Part shown: piece after piece, positions 32,817-42,058 of the stretch | How positions within the stretch are numbered: the first letter of the stretch is position 1 | How the letters are laid out: each line of letters opens with the position of its first letter | Assembly: GCA_017961625.1 (NCBI GenBank) | Contig: JAGCWY010000073.1 | Coordinates: forward strand, 15,758-79,757 | Direction: 5' to 3' | Length of the DNA stretch: 64,000 nucleotides | From: Ruminococcus sp. | GTDB taxonomy: Bacteria; Bacillota; Clostridia; Oscillospirales; Ruminococcaceae | The notes under the pieces: model-generated | Database searches by the model: none | What the model saw: the letters and a program-made list of their open reading frames with translations, nothing else | What the model was told of the DNA's origin: nothing | Position numbers and translations under genes: made by a program

Positions 32817-35800
32817 ATGAACGTCTTTAAGGAATTATTTACTGGGCTTGCAGGCTATAAGAGCCTGCGAGAAGCTATTGACAAGAATATCTCACCCGTC
32901 TCTGTGACGGGTCTTTCCCATATACACAGGGCTCAGCTTGTATATGCTCTTGGCGGCAAGAAGATAAATCTTGTTATCACAGGTACGGAAGCGGAGTCAA
33001 AAAAACTCTGTGATGATATAAATATGATGGCTGGCTGTGAGAAAGCTGTTCTGTTCCCGTCAAAGGAGCTGGTGTTCACTCCTGTAGACAGTACCAACCA
33101 CGAGTACGAGTATATGCGTATAGCCGCCCTTATAAAGGCGGCTAAAAGCCGTTGCAGCGTTATCTGTGCAAGTATCGAAGCTGTCATGCAGCCGGTAATA
33201 CCGGTGGGAGTCCTTATCGCGGCAGGTATAGAGCTGAAGCAGGGACAGGAGATAAACCTCACTGAGCTTTCGCTTACTCTTGCAAAATGCGGCTATCAGC
33301 GCTGCGAAAAGGTCGAGGGTGCTTCACAGTTTTCTGTAAGAGGCTCTATACTTGATATATATCCCGTTCAGGCAGACAAGCCAGTGCGTATTGAGCTGTG
33401 GGGAGACGAGATAGATACCATATCCGAATTCGAGACCGATACACAGCGCCGCACGGAGGCTATGGAAAGCGTTGAGATATACCCCTCAGGAGAAGTCCTC
33501 TATGATAACGAAGAGCTTGCGGACAGGATAGAGGAGCTATGCAAAAAGGTACGTGGAAAGCGTATGGATGCAGTACGCGAGCATCTCGGAGCGGACGTTC
33601 ACAGGCTGAGAGCAGGGGAGATACTTGCCCACAGTGTTAAGTACTATCCTCTTGTTTACGGCGAGCCCTCGACGGTATTCGACTATATCGACGGAGCTGT
33701 GCTTTTCAGCGATTATTCCGACGTTATGGACAATGCATCAGGAGTTCTTGCACGCCATAACGAGGATATAAAGATTCTTATGGAGGACGGACAGCTCTGC
33801 AAGGGGCTTGACGGCTATGTGCTGGAGCTTCCAGAGATACAGCATTTAGCAGAAAAGAAGGTCTGTCTGTATGTGAGCAGCTTCATGCAGGGCGGTGAGC
33901 GTATAGACTTCCGCAGGCTGGTGAGCTTCGAGGCTATGCAGACAGCCCCGTGGAGTGGCGAGATGAAGCAGCTCGTTGAGGATCTTGAGGATTTCAGACG
34001 CCGCGGATACCGTATGATACTTGCAGCAGGCAGTGACAAGACCCTGCCTATCATACAGCAGGACCTCATAGACAAGGGTATACCTTGTGATCTTTTATCA
34101 CAGAATATCGAGCCTGCTGAGGGACGTGTGCTGCTTATGTCAGGCAGCTTCAGCGGAGGCTTTGAGTACCCGGAAAACAAGATAGTTCTCATCACGCAGG
34201 GACGTTCCATGGACTCAGTCCGCAGCAAGCGCCGCAAAAAGAAGAACAAGGCTGAGGAGATACGCTCCCTTGCTGATATAACCGAGGGCGACCTCGTGGT
34301 ACATTCCGGCCATGGCATAGGACGCTTCATCGGCATACGCAAGCTAGAAATGGACGGTGTTACAAAGGATTATATAACCATACAGTACGCAGGCACGGAT
34401 AAGCTTTACATACCCGTAACTCAGCTTGACATGGTGTCAAAATACATTGGTCCGAGAGATGACAGCGGTGTGAAGCTGAATAAGTTAAGTTCCGGCGAGT
34501 GGCAGAAGACACGGAGCAATGTAAAACGTGCCGTAAAGGACATGGCTCATGAGCTTATAGCTCTTTACGCAAAGCGCGAAAAGAGTGTTGGCTTCGCATT
34601 CTACCCTGATGATGAGATACAGCACGACTTTGAGGAGCGCTTCCCTTACGTGGAGACCGACGACCAGCTTACATCCATTGCTGAGATAAAGGCTGACATG
34701 GAGCGCCCCCGTCCTATGGAGAGACTTCTCTGTGGAGACGTCGGCTTCGGTAAGACAGAGGTGGCTCTGAGAGCTGCCATGAAATGTGTGCTTTCAGGCA
34801 AGCAGTGCGCTATACTTGCGCCTACAACTGTACTTGCCTATCAACACTATCAGACTGCGCTACGCCGTTTCGAGCACTTCCCCGTGAATATCGAACTGCT
34901 CAGCCGCTACCGCTCGCCGAAGCAGCAGGAGGAGATTATAAAGAAGCTTAAGCAGGGGCGTATAGATCTTATAATCGGCACTCATAAGATAATACAGAAG
35001 TCTGTTGTGTTCAAGGACCTCGGACTGGCCATAATCGACGAGGAGCAGCGCTTCGGCGTGGCTCACAAGGAGAAGTTCAAAGAGAGCTTCACCGGCGTTG
35101 ATGTGCTTATGCTCTCAGCAACTCCAATACCCCGTACACTTAATATGGCAATGAGCGGTATACGTGACATGTCCGTCATAGAGGAGCCACCACAGGACAG
35201 ATATCCGGTGCAGACCTACGTTATAGAATACAATATGGGAACTGTTGTGCAGGCTATCGTCAGAGAACTTCGCCGTGGAGGACAGGTATATTATATCCAC
35301 AACCGCGTGGAGACCATACAAGCCTGTGCCTCACGCTTGCAGGAACTGCTTCCCGAAGCACGTATAGCTGTGGCGCACGGTCAGATGAGTGAGGACGATA
35401 TGTCGGATATATGGGAGCAGCTCGTGGAGCACGATGTGGATATCCTCGTATGCACCACTATCATAGAAACAGGCGTTGATGTACCTAATGTAAATACCCT
35501 TATCATAGAGGACTCAGACCGATTCGGACTTTCCCAGCTGTATCAGCTGCGCGGACGTGTGGGGCGCTCAAACCGCAGAGGCTATGCGTATTTTACCTAT
35601 CAGCGCGATAAGGTTCTTACGGAGATAGCCACAAAGAGACTGAATGCCATGCGCGAGTTCACACAGTTCGGAAGCGGCTTCCGTATAGCTCTCAGGGACC
35701 TTGAGATAAGAGGAGCAGGAAGCATACTCGGCGGCAGGCAGCATGGACACATGGAGGCTGTAGGATATGATATGTATTTGCAGCTGCTTTCCGAGGCTAT

Positions 35801-36281
35801 ATCAGAGGAAAAAGGCGAACAGCCGGAAAAAATACCGGAGTGTCTCGTGGATATACAGATAGACGCACATATCCCCGAGGACTACATATCGAGTCTTAAC
35901 CAGCGTATAGATATGTACCGGAAGATAATGCTGGTTAATAACGAGCAGGATAAATCAGACCTTATTGACGAACTTATCGATCGCTACGGAGATCCGCCCA
36001 AGTCGGTAGTGGGACTTATAGACGTATCACTGCTGAGGAATAAGGCTGCGCATCTCGGTATCACCGAGATATCTCAAAGGAACGGCGCTATGTACTTCTA
36101 TACGGAGTATGTATCTACAGATCAGATAGCTGCTCTTCAAAAGGCATACAAGGGCAGGATAGCCTTCAACGGAGCAGGCAAATCCTACGTGTCCGTGAAG
36201 ATATCTCCGAAGACACTGCCCTTTGATATGATGATAGAGACCGTGGATATATTCTATCAGCATCGCGAAATCAGCCATTAG
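32817..36281 (+). CDS. mfd: Transcription-repair coupling factor
   Basis: 1154 aa. Removes RNA polymerase stalled at DNA lesions and recruits UvrA. The N-terminal UvrB-like region (1-350) includes GASQFSVRGSILDIYP. The RNA-polymerase-interaction (CarD-like) domain is near 490-560 (VVHSGHGIGRFIGIRKLEMD). The RecG-like motor has Walker A CGDVGFGKTEVA, DEEQRFGVAHKEK, SATPIPRTLNMAMSGIRDM and the QLRGRVGRSNRRGYAYF motif. The C-terminal TRCF domain ends the protein. All motifs are intact; the length is typical. Confidence 0.98.
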   Translation: MNVFKELFTGLAGYKSLREAIDKNISPVSVTGLSHIHRAQLVYALGGKKINLVITGTEAESKKLCDDINMMAGCEKAVLFPSKELVFTPVDSTNHEYEYMRIAALIKAAKSRCSVICASIEAVMQPVIPVGVLIAAGIELKQGQEINLTELSLTLAKCGYQRCEKVEGASQFSVRGSILDIYPVQADKPVRIELWGDEIDTISEFETDTQRRTEAMESVEIYPSGEVLYDNEELADRIEELCKKVRGKRMDAVREHLGADVHRLRAGEILAHSVKYYPLVYGEPSTVFDYIDGAVLFSDYSDVMDNASGVLARHNEDIKILMEDGQLCKGLDGYVLELPEIQHLAEKKVCLYVSSFMQGGERIDFRRLVSFEAMQTAPWSGEMKQLVEDLEDFRRRGYRMILAAGSDKTLPIIQQDLIDKGIPCDLLSQNIEPAEGRVLLMSGSFSGGFEYPENKIVLITQGRSMDSVRSKRRKKKNKAEEIRSLADITEGDLVVHSGHGIGRFIGIRKLEMDGVTKDYITIQYAGTDKLYIPVTQLDMVSKYIGPRDDSGVKLNKLSSGEWQKTRSNVKRAVKDMAHELIALYAKREKSVGFAFYPDDEIQHDFEERFPYVETDDQLTSIAEIKADMERPRPMERLLCGDVGFGKTEVALRAAMKCVLSGKQCAILAPTTVLAYQHYQTALRRFEHFPVNIELLSRYRSPKQQEEIIKKLKQGRIDLIIGTHKIIQKSVVFKDLGLAIIDEEQRFGVAHKEKFKESFTGVDVLMLSATPIPRTLNMAMSGIRDMSVIEEPPQDRYPVQTYVIEYNMGTVVQAIVRELRRGGQVYYIHNRVETIQACASRLQELLPEARIAVAHGQMSEDDMSDIWEQLVEHDVDILVCTTIIETGVDVPNVNTLIIEDSDRFGLSQLYQLRGRVGRSNRRGYAYFTYQRDKVLTEIATKRLNAMREFTQFGSGFRIALRDLEIRGAGSILGGRQHGHMEAVGYDMYLQLLSEAISEEKGEQPEKIPECLVDIQIDAHIPEDYISSLNQRIDMYRKIMLVNNEQDKSDLIDELIDRYGDPPKSVVGLIDVSLLRNKAAHLGITEISQRNGAMYFYTEYVSTDQIAALQKAYKGRIAFNGAGKSYVSVKISPKTLPFDMMIETVDIFYQHREISH

Positions 36282-36367
36282 TTTGCAGGGACGGAAAAGA
36301 TTCTTCCCCTTAACTGTTCGCTTGCCGAAACTCTTATGATAGGCTTGTGAAAAAAGTTCCAAATCAC

Positions 36368-36396
36368 TTTACACGGTCGGATTTTTGTGCTACAAT
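36368..36396 (+). promoter_or_regulatory. Promoter of the lipoprotein gene
   Basis: TTTACA (36368-36373), 17-bp spacer, TACAAT (36391-36396). Confidence 0.65.
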
Positions 36397-36452
36397 AATT
36401 TTGTAAAGAAGAGATACGGAGTGTTACAGTACACACAAAGGAGATACATAAT

Positions 36453-37286
36453 ATGAATTATAAGAGCTTTATCGCAGGTGCTATGGCTTTTGCCCTTGCA
36501 GCCTGTGCGGCTGGATGTTCGGATAAAAAAGAATCCGACTCCAATCCCGATACCAGCAAGGATACTACAGCTCCTGTGGATACTACTGTTCCCGAGGAGA
36601 CCACAGAAGAAGTGACCGATGAGGAGCTTCCGCCGCCTGTTGCAGTTGAAGCATCAGATCCGAATACCGTTACATTTGATGACGGTGTATTTGATTTTGT
36701 CACTACAAGGAGTGAGGATAAGGATTGCGCTTCCGGAACTCTTTCAGTGACCGAGCTCATGGGTAATAAGATGCTAAGATTCGCCGATGACAATACCGTT
36801 CCACTTGAAGGAAAGGTGCAGAAGGTGATAATCAGTGCTACAAAGCTTCTTGGCAGCGAGGGTGCGGCAAAGGTCCGCAGTATAGAGTTTGACCTTTACG
36901 CTCAGGCTACCGCAGACCATCTCAAGACCGATGACGCAGAGGGAGTAAGAGCTCCCGGCTGGATAGGTGGAGGTGGCGGTACAGTCACCGCTAAGGAGGA
37001 CCAGTGGTATGACTTCAAGGAGTTCAGCGGTGGAGAGTACAATTTCGAGAATTCCGGTGCAGTACACGGTGTATTCAAGTTCCTTCTTGCTGACAGCGGA
37101 ATGTGCTGGAGCGAAGAAATGGAGGACGCTAACTTCCTTATCATGCGTTGGGGCATAGCCAACGAGTCTGATATGTATATCGACAATATCGTATTCTATG
37201 ACGAGGACGGCAATTCCATACCTCTTGCAGAGCGTACTGAGGATGCAGCCGCGGCGGAGAATGCTACTGACGGTGCAAAAAACTAA
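36453..37286 (+). CDS. Predicted lipoprotein, possible carbohydrate-binding fold
   Basis: 277 aa. Signal peptide with lipobox AAGC (Cys about 22), Asp/Thr/Pro-rich linker to about 68, then a beta-rich domain: NTVTFDDGVFDFVTTR, ASGTLSVTELMGNKMLRF, VRSIEFDLYAQAT, and a Gly run IGGGGGTV, ending with MYIDNIVFYDEDGNSI. The last element is typical of jelly-roll carbohydrate-binding modules and the protein may bind glycans at the cell surface; this is inference. Single-gene unit with promoter and terminator. Confidence 0.8.
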   Translation: MNYKSFIAGAMAFALAACAAGCSDKKESDSNPDTSKDTTAPVDTTVPEETTEEVTDEELPPPVAVEASDPNTVTFDDGVFDFVTTRSEDKDCASGTLSVTELMGNKMLRFADDNTVPLEGKVQKVIISATKLLGSEGAAKVRSIEFDLYAQATADHLKTDDAEGVRAPGWIGGGGGTVTAKEDQWYDFKEFSGGEYNFENSGAVHGVFKFLLADSGMCWSEEMEDANFLIMRWGIANESDMYIDNIVFYDEDGNSIPLAERTEDAAAAENATDGAKN

Positions 37287-37298
37287 AATGTATAACGC

Positions 37299-37332
37299 AA
37301 AGCGCTTCCGAGTATATCAGAAGCGCTTTTTG
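37299..37332 (+). terminator. Terminator of the lipoprotein gene
   Basis: AAAGCGCTTC / GAAGCGCTTT stem, 11-nt loop, then TT run; convergent with the XRE operon end. Confidence 0.85.
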
Positions 37333-37336
37333 AATG

Positions 37337-37549
37337 TCAGTCAAAATAAAATATATCCTCAAATTTCTTATCGAGAGCGATACAGAGTATCAGTGCCAGC
37401 TTGGCTGTGGGATTGAACTGCCCTGTCTCTATGGAACTTATTGTATTACGGGACACGCCCACCATTTTCGCCAGCTCGTCCTGTGAGAGCCGCTGCTCCT
37501 TGCGTATCTCTTTCAGCCGGTTCCGGAGTACAAGTGAATCGTCTATCAT
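37337..37549 (-). CDS. XRE-family transcriptional regulator
   Basis: 70-aa single-domain helix-turn-helix protein: NRLKEIRKEQRLSQDELAKM then VGVSRNTISSIETGQFNPT, ending KKFEDIFYFD, the compact YozG/HipB-like form. It is the last gene of a four-gene minus-strand operon, behind three related membrane proteins. The operon promoter carries three copies of a palindrome-like site and this protein is the obvious candidate to bind them. Confidence 0.93.
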   Translation of the reverse strand: MIDDSLVLRNRLKEIRKEQRLSQDELAKMVGVSRNTISSIETGQFNPTAKLALILCIALDKKFEDIFYFD

Positions 37550-37561
37550 TGAGCCACCGCC

Positions 37562-37891
37562 TTATGGTTTTGAGCCGAAAAGCTCACGTACAGCGATACA
37601 GGTCAGTATGAGGAACCATAAGCCTATTAATGCAGCACATAGAATATCCCCGGAATTTTTGCTCTTTATGGCTCTATGAAGCTGCATTGAAAAAAGCATA
37701 CATATCGCAGTTGCGATTGCTCCGTAATTCATTTTTTCTGTGACAAGAATCGTCATTACTGCAAATAAGCAGGTGAAAAGCATAGTGAAGATCACGGCGA
37801 ATCTTGAATCACTTCTTGCCCTGTCTATCTCCGCGATGTCGCGGTTTTTGTTTTCCTGTCTGCTTTTTTCGAGGATCTCTTCCTTGTTCAT
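37562..37891 (-). CDS. Small membrane protein, paralog A (DUF6442-like)
   Basis: 109 aa. N-terminal cytoplasmic motif MNKEEILEKSRQENKNRD, then four hydrophobic segments (about 32-50, 54-70, and two in the C-terminal half including LCAALIGLWFLILTCIAV). It shares the opening motif with the two upstream genes but is the most diverged. The NKEEILEKSR start is typical of a family (DUF6442-like) linked with XRE regulators in Firmicutes. AAAAGGAGG site before the ATG. Function unknown. Confidence 0.8.
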   Translation of the reverse strand: MNKEEILEKSRQENKNRDIAEIDRARSDSRFAVIFTMLFTCLFAVMTILVTEKMNYGAIATAICMLFSMQLHRAIKSKNSGDILCAALIGLWFLILTCIAVRELFGSKP

Positions 37892-37906
37892 ATTTTTTCC
37901 TCCTTT

Positions 37907-38236
37907 TTATTCCCTGCTCGTTACCATAATTGCAGTATCCACAATTATCAGTATTACAGCAATTATAAGATACATGACCCCTAAAGTGATGTAAGTTTTT
38001 TTCTTTTTGTATTTACTGCGTGCGAGGCAACCAGCACCAACACCTGCCTCAACGATCGCCCATAGTCCTAAATCTGCCCTTTTCAGCATGAATAAATGTA
38101 TAAAAAAGACTATACTTACAGTGACTGCCATTGTTACATAGATGTAGTTATATACCTTCTGCATGGTAGTTTCTTCAATCGGGTCGTGTTTTTTATAGTC
38201 GTTCTTGCTCTTTTCGAGGATTTCTTCCTTGTTCAT
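37907..38236 (-). CDS. Small membrane protein, paralog B
   Basis: 109 aa: MNKEEILEKSKNDYKKHDP cytoplasmic start, then four predicted membrane segments, with AIVEAGVGAGCLARSKYKKKK between spans two and three. The first 80 bp of the gene are nearly identical to those of paralog C, showing a recent duplication, while the membrane parts differ. Strong AAAAGGAGG ribosome site. Belongs to the XRE operon. Confidence 0.8.
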   Translation of the reverse strand: MNKEEILEKSKNDYKKHDPIEETTMQKVYNYIYVTMAVTVSIVFFIHLFMLKRADLGLWAIVEAGVGAGCLARSKYKKKKTYITLGVMYLIIAVILIIVDTAIMVTSRE

Positions 38237-38251
38237 ATTTGTTCCTCCTTT

Positions 38252-38578
38252 TTATTCCATGCTTGTTATCATTACGATATCCGCAGCAATCATTATTACA
38301 GCGAATATAAAAAACAGGACTCCTGAGATGATATAAGCTTTTTTCTTTTGATATACACCGCGTGCGAGTAAGTTTGCAGCTGTGCATGCGACAACGATCG
38401 CCCATAGTCCGAAATCTGGCATTTTAAATATGAACAAATGTATAGTTAAGAGTATGCCTGTCGTTATTAACGTTGCAATAGAGCTGTAGTTATAGATCTT
38501 CTGCATGGTAGTTTCTTCAATCGGGTCGTGTTTTTTATAGTCATTCTTGCTTTTTTCAAGTATTTTTTCCTTGTTCAT
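38252..38578 (-). CDS. Small membrane protein, paralog C
   Basis: 108 aa from the ATG at 38578; a longer frame to 38791 runs through the operator region and is not used. Starts MNKEKILEKSKNDYKKHDP, then four membrane segments (IATLITTGILLTIHLFIF; FGLWAIVVACTAANLLA; AYIISGVLFFIFAVIMIAA). First gene after the promoter with triple operator. Paralogous to the next two genes. Confidence 0.82.
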   Translation of the reverse strand: MNKEKILEKSKNDYKKHDPIEETTMQKIYNYSSIATLITTGILLTIHLFIFKMPDFGLWAIVVACTAANLLARGVYQKKKAYIISGVLFFIFAVIMIAADIVMITSME

Positions 38579-38611
38579 AATTGTTGCCTCCAAAATCATG
38601 CAGATTATTTT

Positions 38612-38684
38612 GCCAAGTTTACTTGGTAATTGTATTATAGCATTGCCAAGTGTACTTGTCAAGATTTTGCAAAGTAAACTTGTC
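38612..38684 (-). promoter_or_regulatory. XRE operon promoter with three operator copies
   Basis: Promoter on the minus strand: TTGACA (38657-38662), 17-bp spacer, TATAAT (38634-38639). Three related near-palindromes overlap or flank it (plus-strand reading): GCCAAGTTTACTTGGT (38612-38627), GCCAAGTGTACTTGTC (38645-38660) and GCAAAGTAAACTTGTC (38669-38684). One copy covers the -35 and spacer, so bound regulator would repress. Confidence 0.85.
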
Positions 38685-38763
38685 GGATTTGTGGAAATAT
38701 ACAATCGGTGACAGACAAAACAATGCTTATTGCACAAAATTGTAGGGGACGGCGCTACAAAAA

Positions 38764-38790
38764 AGGCACTGTGCTTTTCACAGTGCCTCA
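38764..38790 (-). terminator. Terminator of the cellobiose phosphorylase gene
   Basis: GGCACTGTG / CACAGTGCC stem with TTTTC loop, followed on the minus strand by TTTTTT. Confidence 0.9.
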
Positions 38791-38804
38791 ATTACGCATT
38801 AAAT

Positions 38805-41222
38805 TCAGCCCATAACGACCTTTATCTCGTTAACGTCTTTGAGCTTGTCCGCAGGAACATAATTGCCGGACAGCTTTTCGCCGTTGAGAATTATCTCCTT
38901 TACACCGCTCTGAACGTGTGCGGAGTTGTCTATAGATATATTGAGCTTTTTGCCGCGGAAGTTCTTCTCGATCTTGAAGCCGTCCCACTTTGAGGGGATA
39001 GACGGAGCGATAGTCAGACCGCCGAGATCGGGACGCATACCGCAGATGCCCTCTACGCAGCCTACCATGACCGTCGAAGCCGTACCTGTGAGCCAGTGAA
39101 CGTGTGAACGTCCCTCGTATGGCGAAGCCTTTGACTCAGTGAACTGACCGTGTACATAAGGCTCCATAACACGTATCTCAGCCTTGTCGTTCATAGCTGC
39201 GGGAGAGCTTTCGAGGAAGTATTCGAAGGCGCGGTCTCCGTGACCGAGGAGAGCCTCGGCAAGTATGAGCCAGCCCTGTGACTGTGAGAAGATGCCACCG
39301 TTTTCCTTGGTGTCAAGGTTGAACACCTGCATGAGAGCGCCCTTGAAGTGGTGGTACTTGTATGGTGGCTCGAGGAGCTTGGCTCCGTAAGGTGTATTGA
39401 GTATATCATGAACACTGTTCATAGCCTTTTCAGCCTGCTCTCCGGAAGCAAAGCGCGAGATAACGCTCCAGCTCTGAGGATTGAGCCACATATTGGCTTC
39501 GGGATCCTTCTTTGCGCCGACGATAACGCCGTTGTCACGGATACCGCGGATAAATCTGTCCTCGTCCCAGCATTTTTCAAGAGCTGTGCCCAGCTTCTTT
39601 TGAGCACCGTCGAGGTAGCTGATATAGTCTGTATCGTTCCTATCCTTAGCCATGTCACGCATTACGTTCATAGCGTAGTAGAGCTGGAACGCAACAAATG
39701 TGGATTCGCCCTGTGCGCCGAGACGGAGACAGTCGTTCCAGTCTGCGTGGAGACCTGCCGGCATATCGTGACTGCCGAGACGCTCCATAGAGAAGCGGAT
39801 AGCGTTTTTGAGGTGTTCGTAAACGGTAGCCTTTCCGCCGCCCTCTTCCGCGTATGTGATGACTTCATCAAGGAAGCCCTTGTTGCCGCTCTCGCCGAGG
39901 TACTTGACGATAGTCGGGAAGAGCCACAGTGCGTCGTCTGCACGGTATGAGGGGTGACCTGTTTCCTTGGCGTAAACGCTGTGTTCGTCGTTCTCGTCGG
40001 GACAAGTTTCGTGACCTGCATTGTGGTCGAACTTAACCAGCGGCAGACCACCGCCATTGCTTACCTGAGCGGAGAGCATGAAGCGAATTTTTTCTGCTGC
40101 CATTTCAGGGTCAAGGTGAATGATACCCTGTATATCCTGTACTGTATCGCGATAGCCGTAGCCGTTCCTGAGACCGCAGTACACGAAGGAGGCTGCTCTT
40201 GACCATATAAATGTAATAAAGCACTGATAAGCGTTCCATACGTTTATCATATTGTTGAATTCAGGAGAGGGAGTTTCTACCTTGAAGTTAGAGAGCTGAC
40301 CGTGCCAGTAGTCTTTCAGCTGCTTTACCTCTGCGTCTACCTTTCCTGTTGCTTTGTACTCTTCAAGTATAGCAGCTGCCTCGGGGTCCTTGCGCTCTCC
40401 GAGCACGAAGATGAACTCTTTTGTCTCACCGGGAGCAAGAGTGATATCGCTCTGGAGAGCTCCACAGGAGTTTGAATTATAGTTCATGACGCCGCTGCAC
40501 TTGCCGTTCTCAACGGCGATAGGATTCGAAAATGTCCTGTATGGACCGATGAAGTCACTGAAACTTCCGCAGCAGCCTGTAACAGGCTGACCTACCATAC
40601 CGAAAAAGCGCTCCTGACCGTTGTAGCCGTTCTCGTCGAAGCCTGTGTTCTCGTTCATGTGCTGGAGTATGCGGTTTCCACCCTCAAAGCTTGTACGGGT
40701 AATGAAAAGAGTGTACTGGAGATTTACCTGATCCTGCTCGTAGTTTGGCTCATTTGTGAATTCTATAAAGCCGAATACAGAGAGCTTTCTCTCCTTTGAG
40801 GAGCTGTTTGTTACCTTTGCTCTCCATACTTCGTAGGTCTTTCCGTATGGAACGTAGTATGTAGTCTCGGACTTTATTTCAGCGTACTCTGCCGAGATGA
40901 CTGTATAGGCGGTACCGTGGCGGCACTCGCTCTTGTACTTGTCAAGTGGCTTGCCTACGGGTTGCCATGAAGCTGACCAGTAATCGGAAGTGTCGTTGTC
41001 TCTTATGTAAATATAGCGTCCTGGAAGAGCCATGTCCGAATTGAAACGGAAACGTGAAAGTCTTCCGTTTGCGCCTGATTTTACGAAGCTGTAGCCTGCG
41101 GCGTTATTGGATATCATAGCGCCGTACTCGGGATCTCCGAGGTAGTTTGCCCATGGTGCCGGGGTCGCGGGGTTAGTGATGACGTATTCTTTGTTCTCAA
41201 GATCAAAGTGTCCGTACTGCAT
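38805..41222 (-). CDS. cbpA: Cellobiose phosphorylase (GH94)
   Basis: 805 aa, matching the known ruminococcal enzymes in length. Cytoplasmic; splits cellobiose with phosphate into glucose 1-phosphate and glucose, saving ATP during cellulose use. N-terminal beta-sandwich (MQYGHFDLENKEYVITNPAT; TPAPWANYLG), then the (alpha/alpha)6 catalytic barrel with NGYGYRDTVQDIQGI and GLHADWNDCLRLGAQGEST, where Asp in ADWNDCL is the general acid. SRAASFVYCGLRNGYGYRD and VHWLTGTAS bind substrate or phosphate. Single gene with a consensus-like promoter; SD GAAGGAG 11 nt before the ATG. Confidence 0.96.
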   Translation of the reverse strand: MQYGHFDLENKEYVITNPATPAPWANYLGDPEYGAMISNNAAGYSFVKSGANGRLSRFRFNSDMALPGRYIYIRDNDTSDYWSASWQPVGKPLDKYKSECRHGTAYTVISAEYAEIKSETTYYVPYGKTYEVWRAKVTNSSSKERKLSVFGFIEFTNEPNYEQDQVNLQYTLFITRTSFEGGNRILQHMNENTGFDENGYNGQERFFGMVGQPVTGCCGSFSDFIGPYRTFSNPIAVENGKCSGVMNYNSNSCGALQSDITLAPGETKEFIFVLGERKDPEAAAILEEYKATGKVDAEVKQLKDYWHGQLSNFKVETPSPEFNNMINVWNAYQCFITFIWSRAASFVYCGLRNGYGYRDTVQDIQGIIHLDPEMAAEKIRFMLSAQVSNGGGLPLVKFDHNAGHETCPDENDEHSVYAKETGHPSYRADDALWLFPTIVKYLGESGNKGFLDEVITYAEEGGGKATVYEHLKNAIRFSMERLGSHDMPAGLHADWNDCLRLGAQGESTFVAFQLYYAMNVMRDMAKDRNDTDYISYLDGAQKKLGTALEKCWDEDRFIRGIRDNGVIVGAKKDPEANMWLNPQSWSVISRFASGEQAEKAMNSVHDILNTPYGAKLLEPPYKYHHFKGALMQVFNLDTKENGGIFSQSQGWLILAEALLGHGDRAFEYFLESSPAAMNDKAEIRVMEPYVHGQFTESKASPYEGRSHVHWLTGTASTVMVGCVEGICGMRPDLGGLTIAPSIPSKWDGFKIEKNFRGKKLNISIDNSAHVQSGVKEIILNGEKLSGNYVPADKLKDVNEIKVVMG

Positions 41223-41290
41223 AAAAAACCATTCTCCTTCTCAAATCTGCCGTCGGACAGTGCTCTCCTCGGGCAGTAAATATTATTCTA

Positions 41291-41319
41291 ATTATACCAT
41301 TTTAGCAATGCTTTGACAA
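41291..41319 (-). promoter_or_regulatory. Promoter of cellobiose phosphorylase gene
   Basis: Minus strand TTGTCA (41314-41319), 17-bp spacer, extended TGGTATAAT with TATAAT at 41291-41296. Confidence 0.8.
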
Positions 41320-41599
41320 GGGGGTATTCATGAACATATCGTGAACAACCGCAAAAAAAGACAAGTTTTTTACTACAAATTGTAATATGTTACTATGAAT
41401 CTGCTTATTGTTATTATAATACCTGCAAGGGTCTATACATTCCGTTTTAGCATGAACGATATGCATACACGTATGCAAGCTGTGAATCCCTGAGTGTAAT
41501 CTGTGCGTATGGTATTGATTTTCACTGCTGCTCAATATATAATGATATACAGATAAGCTTATCAATGATACAGGGAAAAAAGGAGGCGGTCAGCTGAAA
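41320..41599 (+). promoter_or_regulatory. Upstream region of the LytTR gene with promoter and palindrome
   Basis: No ORF of merit. Promoter TTGATT (41515-41520), 17 bp, TATAAT (41538-41543). A palindrome TGCATACacGTATGCA lies at 41462-41477, about 40 bp before the -35 box, as a possible activator site. Confidence 0.65.
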
Positions 41600-42046
41600 A
41601 TGAAAATAAGACTGATTGTAAGCGACGAACATTACGACCTGATAGCGGCTGAGCTCATAAAAAAGGGGATTGAGATAGATGATTCCGCGGAGCTGATACT
41701 CTCGGAGAGCAACGTTACCGCGTCACATCTTATCGCACGCAGCAACAGGGAGATATACAGGCTCGAAACAAAAGACATCTCGCATATAGAGAGCTTTGCA
41801 CATGATATAGTTGCATACTGCGGTGAGGAGGAGTACAGGCTCTCGGAAACTCTCCGCAGACTTGAAGAGATACTCGACCCCAAGGAATTTATCCGGGTTA
41901 GCAATTCGGTGATAGTGTCCGTTTCGCACATCAAAAGTATACGTCCGGCGTTGTCCCAGAAGTTCATGCTGACCATGAAGAACGGTGCGAAGGTCGATGT
42001 TACGCGGACGTACTATTACATATTCAAGGAATTCTTAGGGATATAA
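41600..42046 (+). CDS. LytTR-domain DNA-binding regulator
   Basis: 148 aa. No receiver domain; residues 1-50 form a short N-terminal alpha/beta part, and 50-148 the LytTR domain with SHLIARSNREIYRLETKDIS, SFAHDIVAYCGEEEYRL, FIRVSNSVIVSVSHIKSI and MLTMKNGAKVDVTRTYY. Stand-alone LytTR regulators usually sit beside a membrane partner that restrains them, and the next gene 12 bp downstream is a membrane protein. AGGAGG is 13 nt before the ATG; an in-frame CTG at 41594 would have ideal spacing and may be the real start. Likely target: the promoter with triple repeats at 42927. Confidence 0.92.
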   Translation: MKIRLIVSDEHYDLIAAELIKKGIEIDDSAELILSESNVTASHLIARSNREIYRLETKDISHIESFAHDIVAYCGEEEYRLSETLRRLEEILDPKEFIRVSNSVIVSVSHIKSIRPALSQKFMLTMKNGAKVDVTRTYYYIFKEFLGI

Positions 42047-42058
42047 GGAGGGGTGAAC

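Noticed and set aside
38579..38791. N-terminal extension of membrane-protein paralog C
   Set aside because: It would run through the promoter and operators; the ATG at 38578 aligns with the starts of the two paralogs.
41302..41565. 87-aa minus-strand ORF upstream of cellobiose phosphorylase
   Set aside because: Overlaps the phosphorylase promoter; His/Tyr/Ser-rich composition and no ribosome site.
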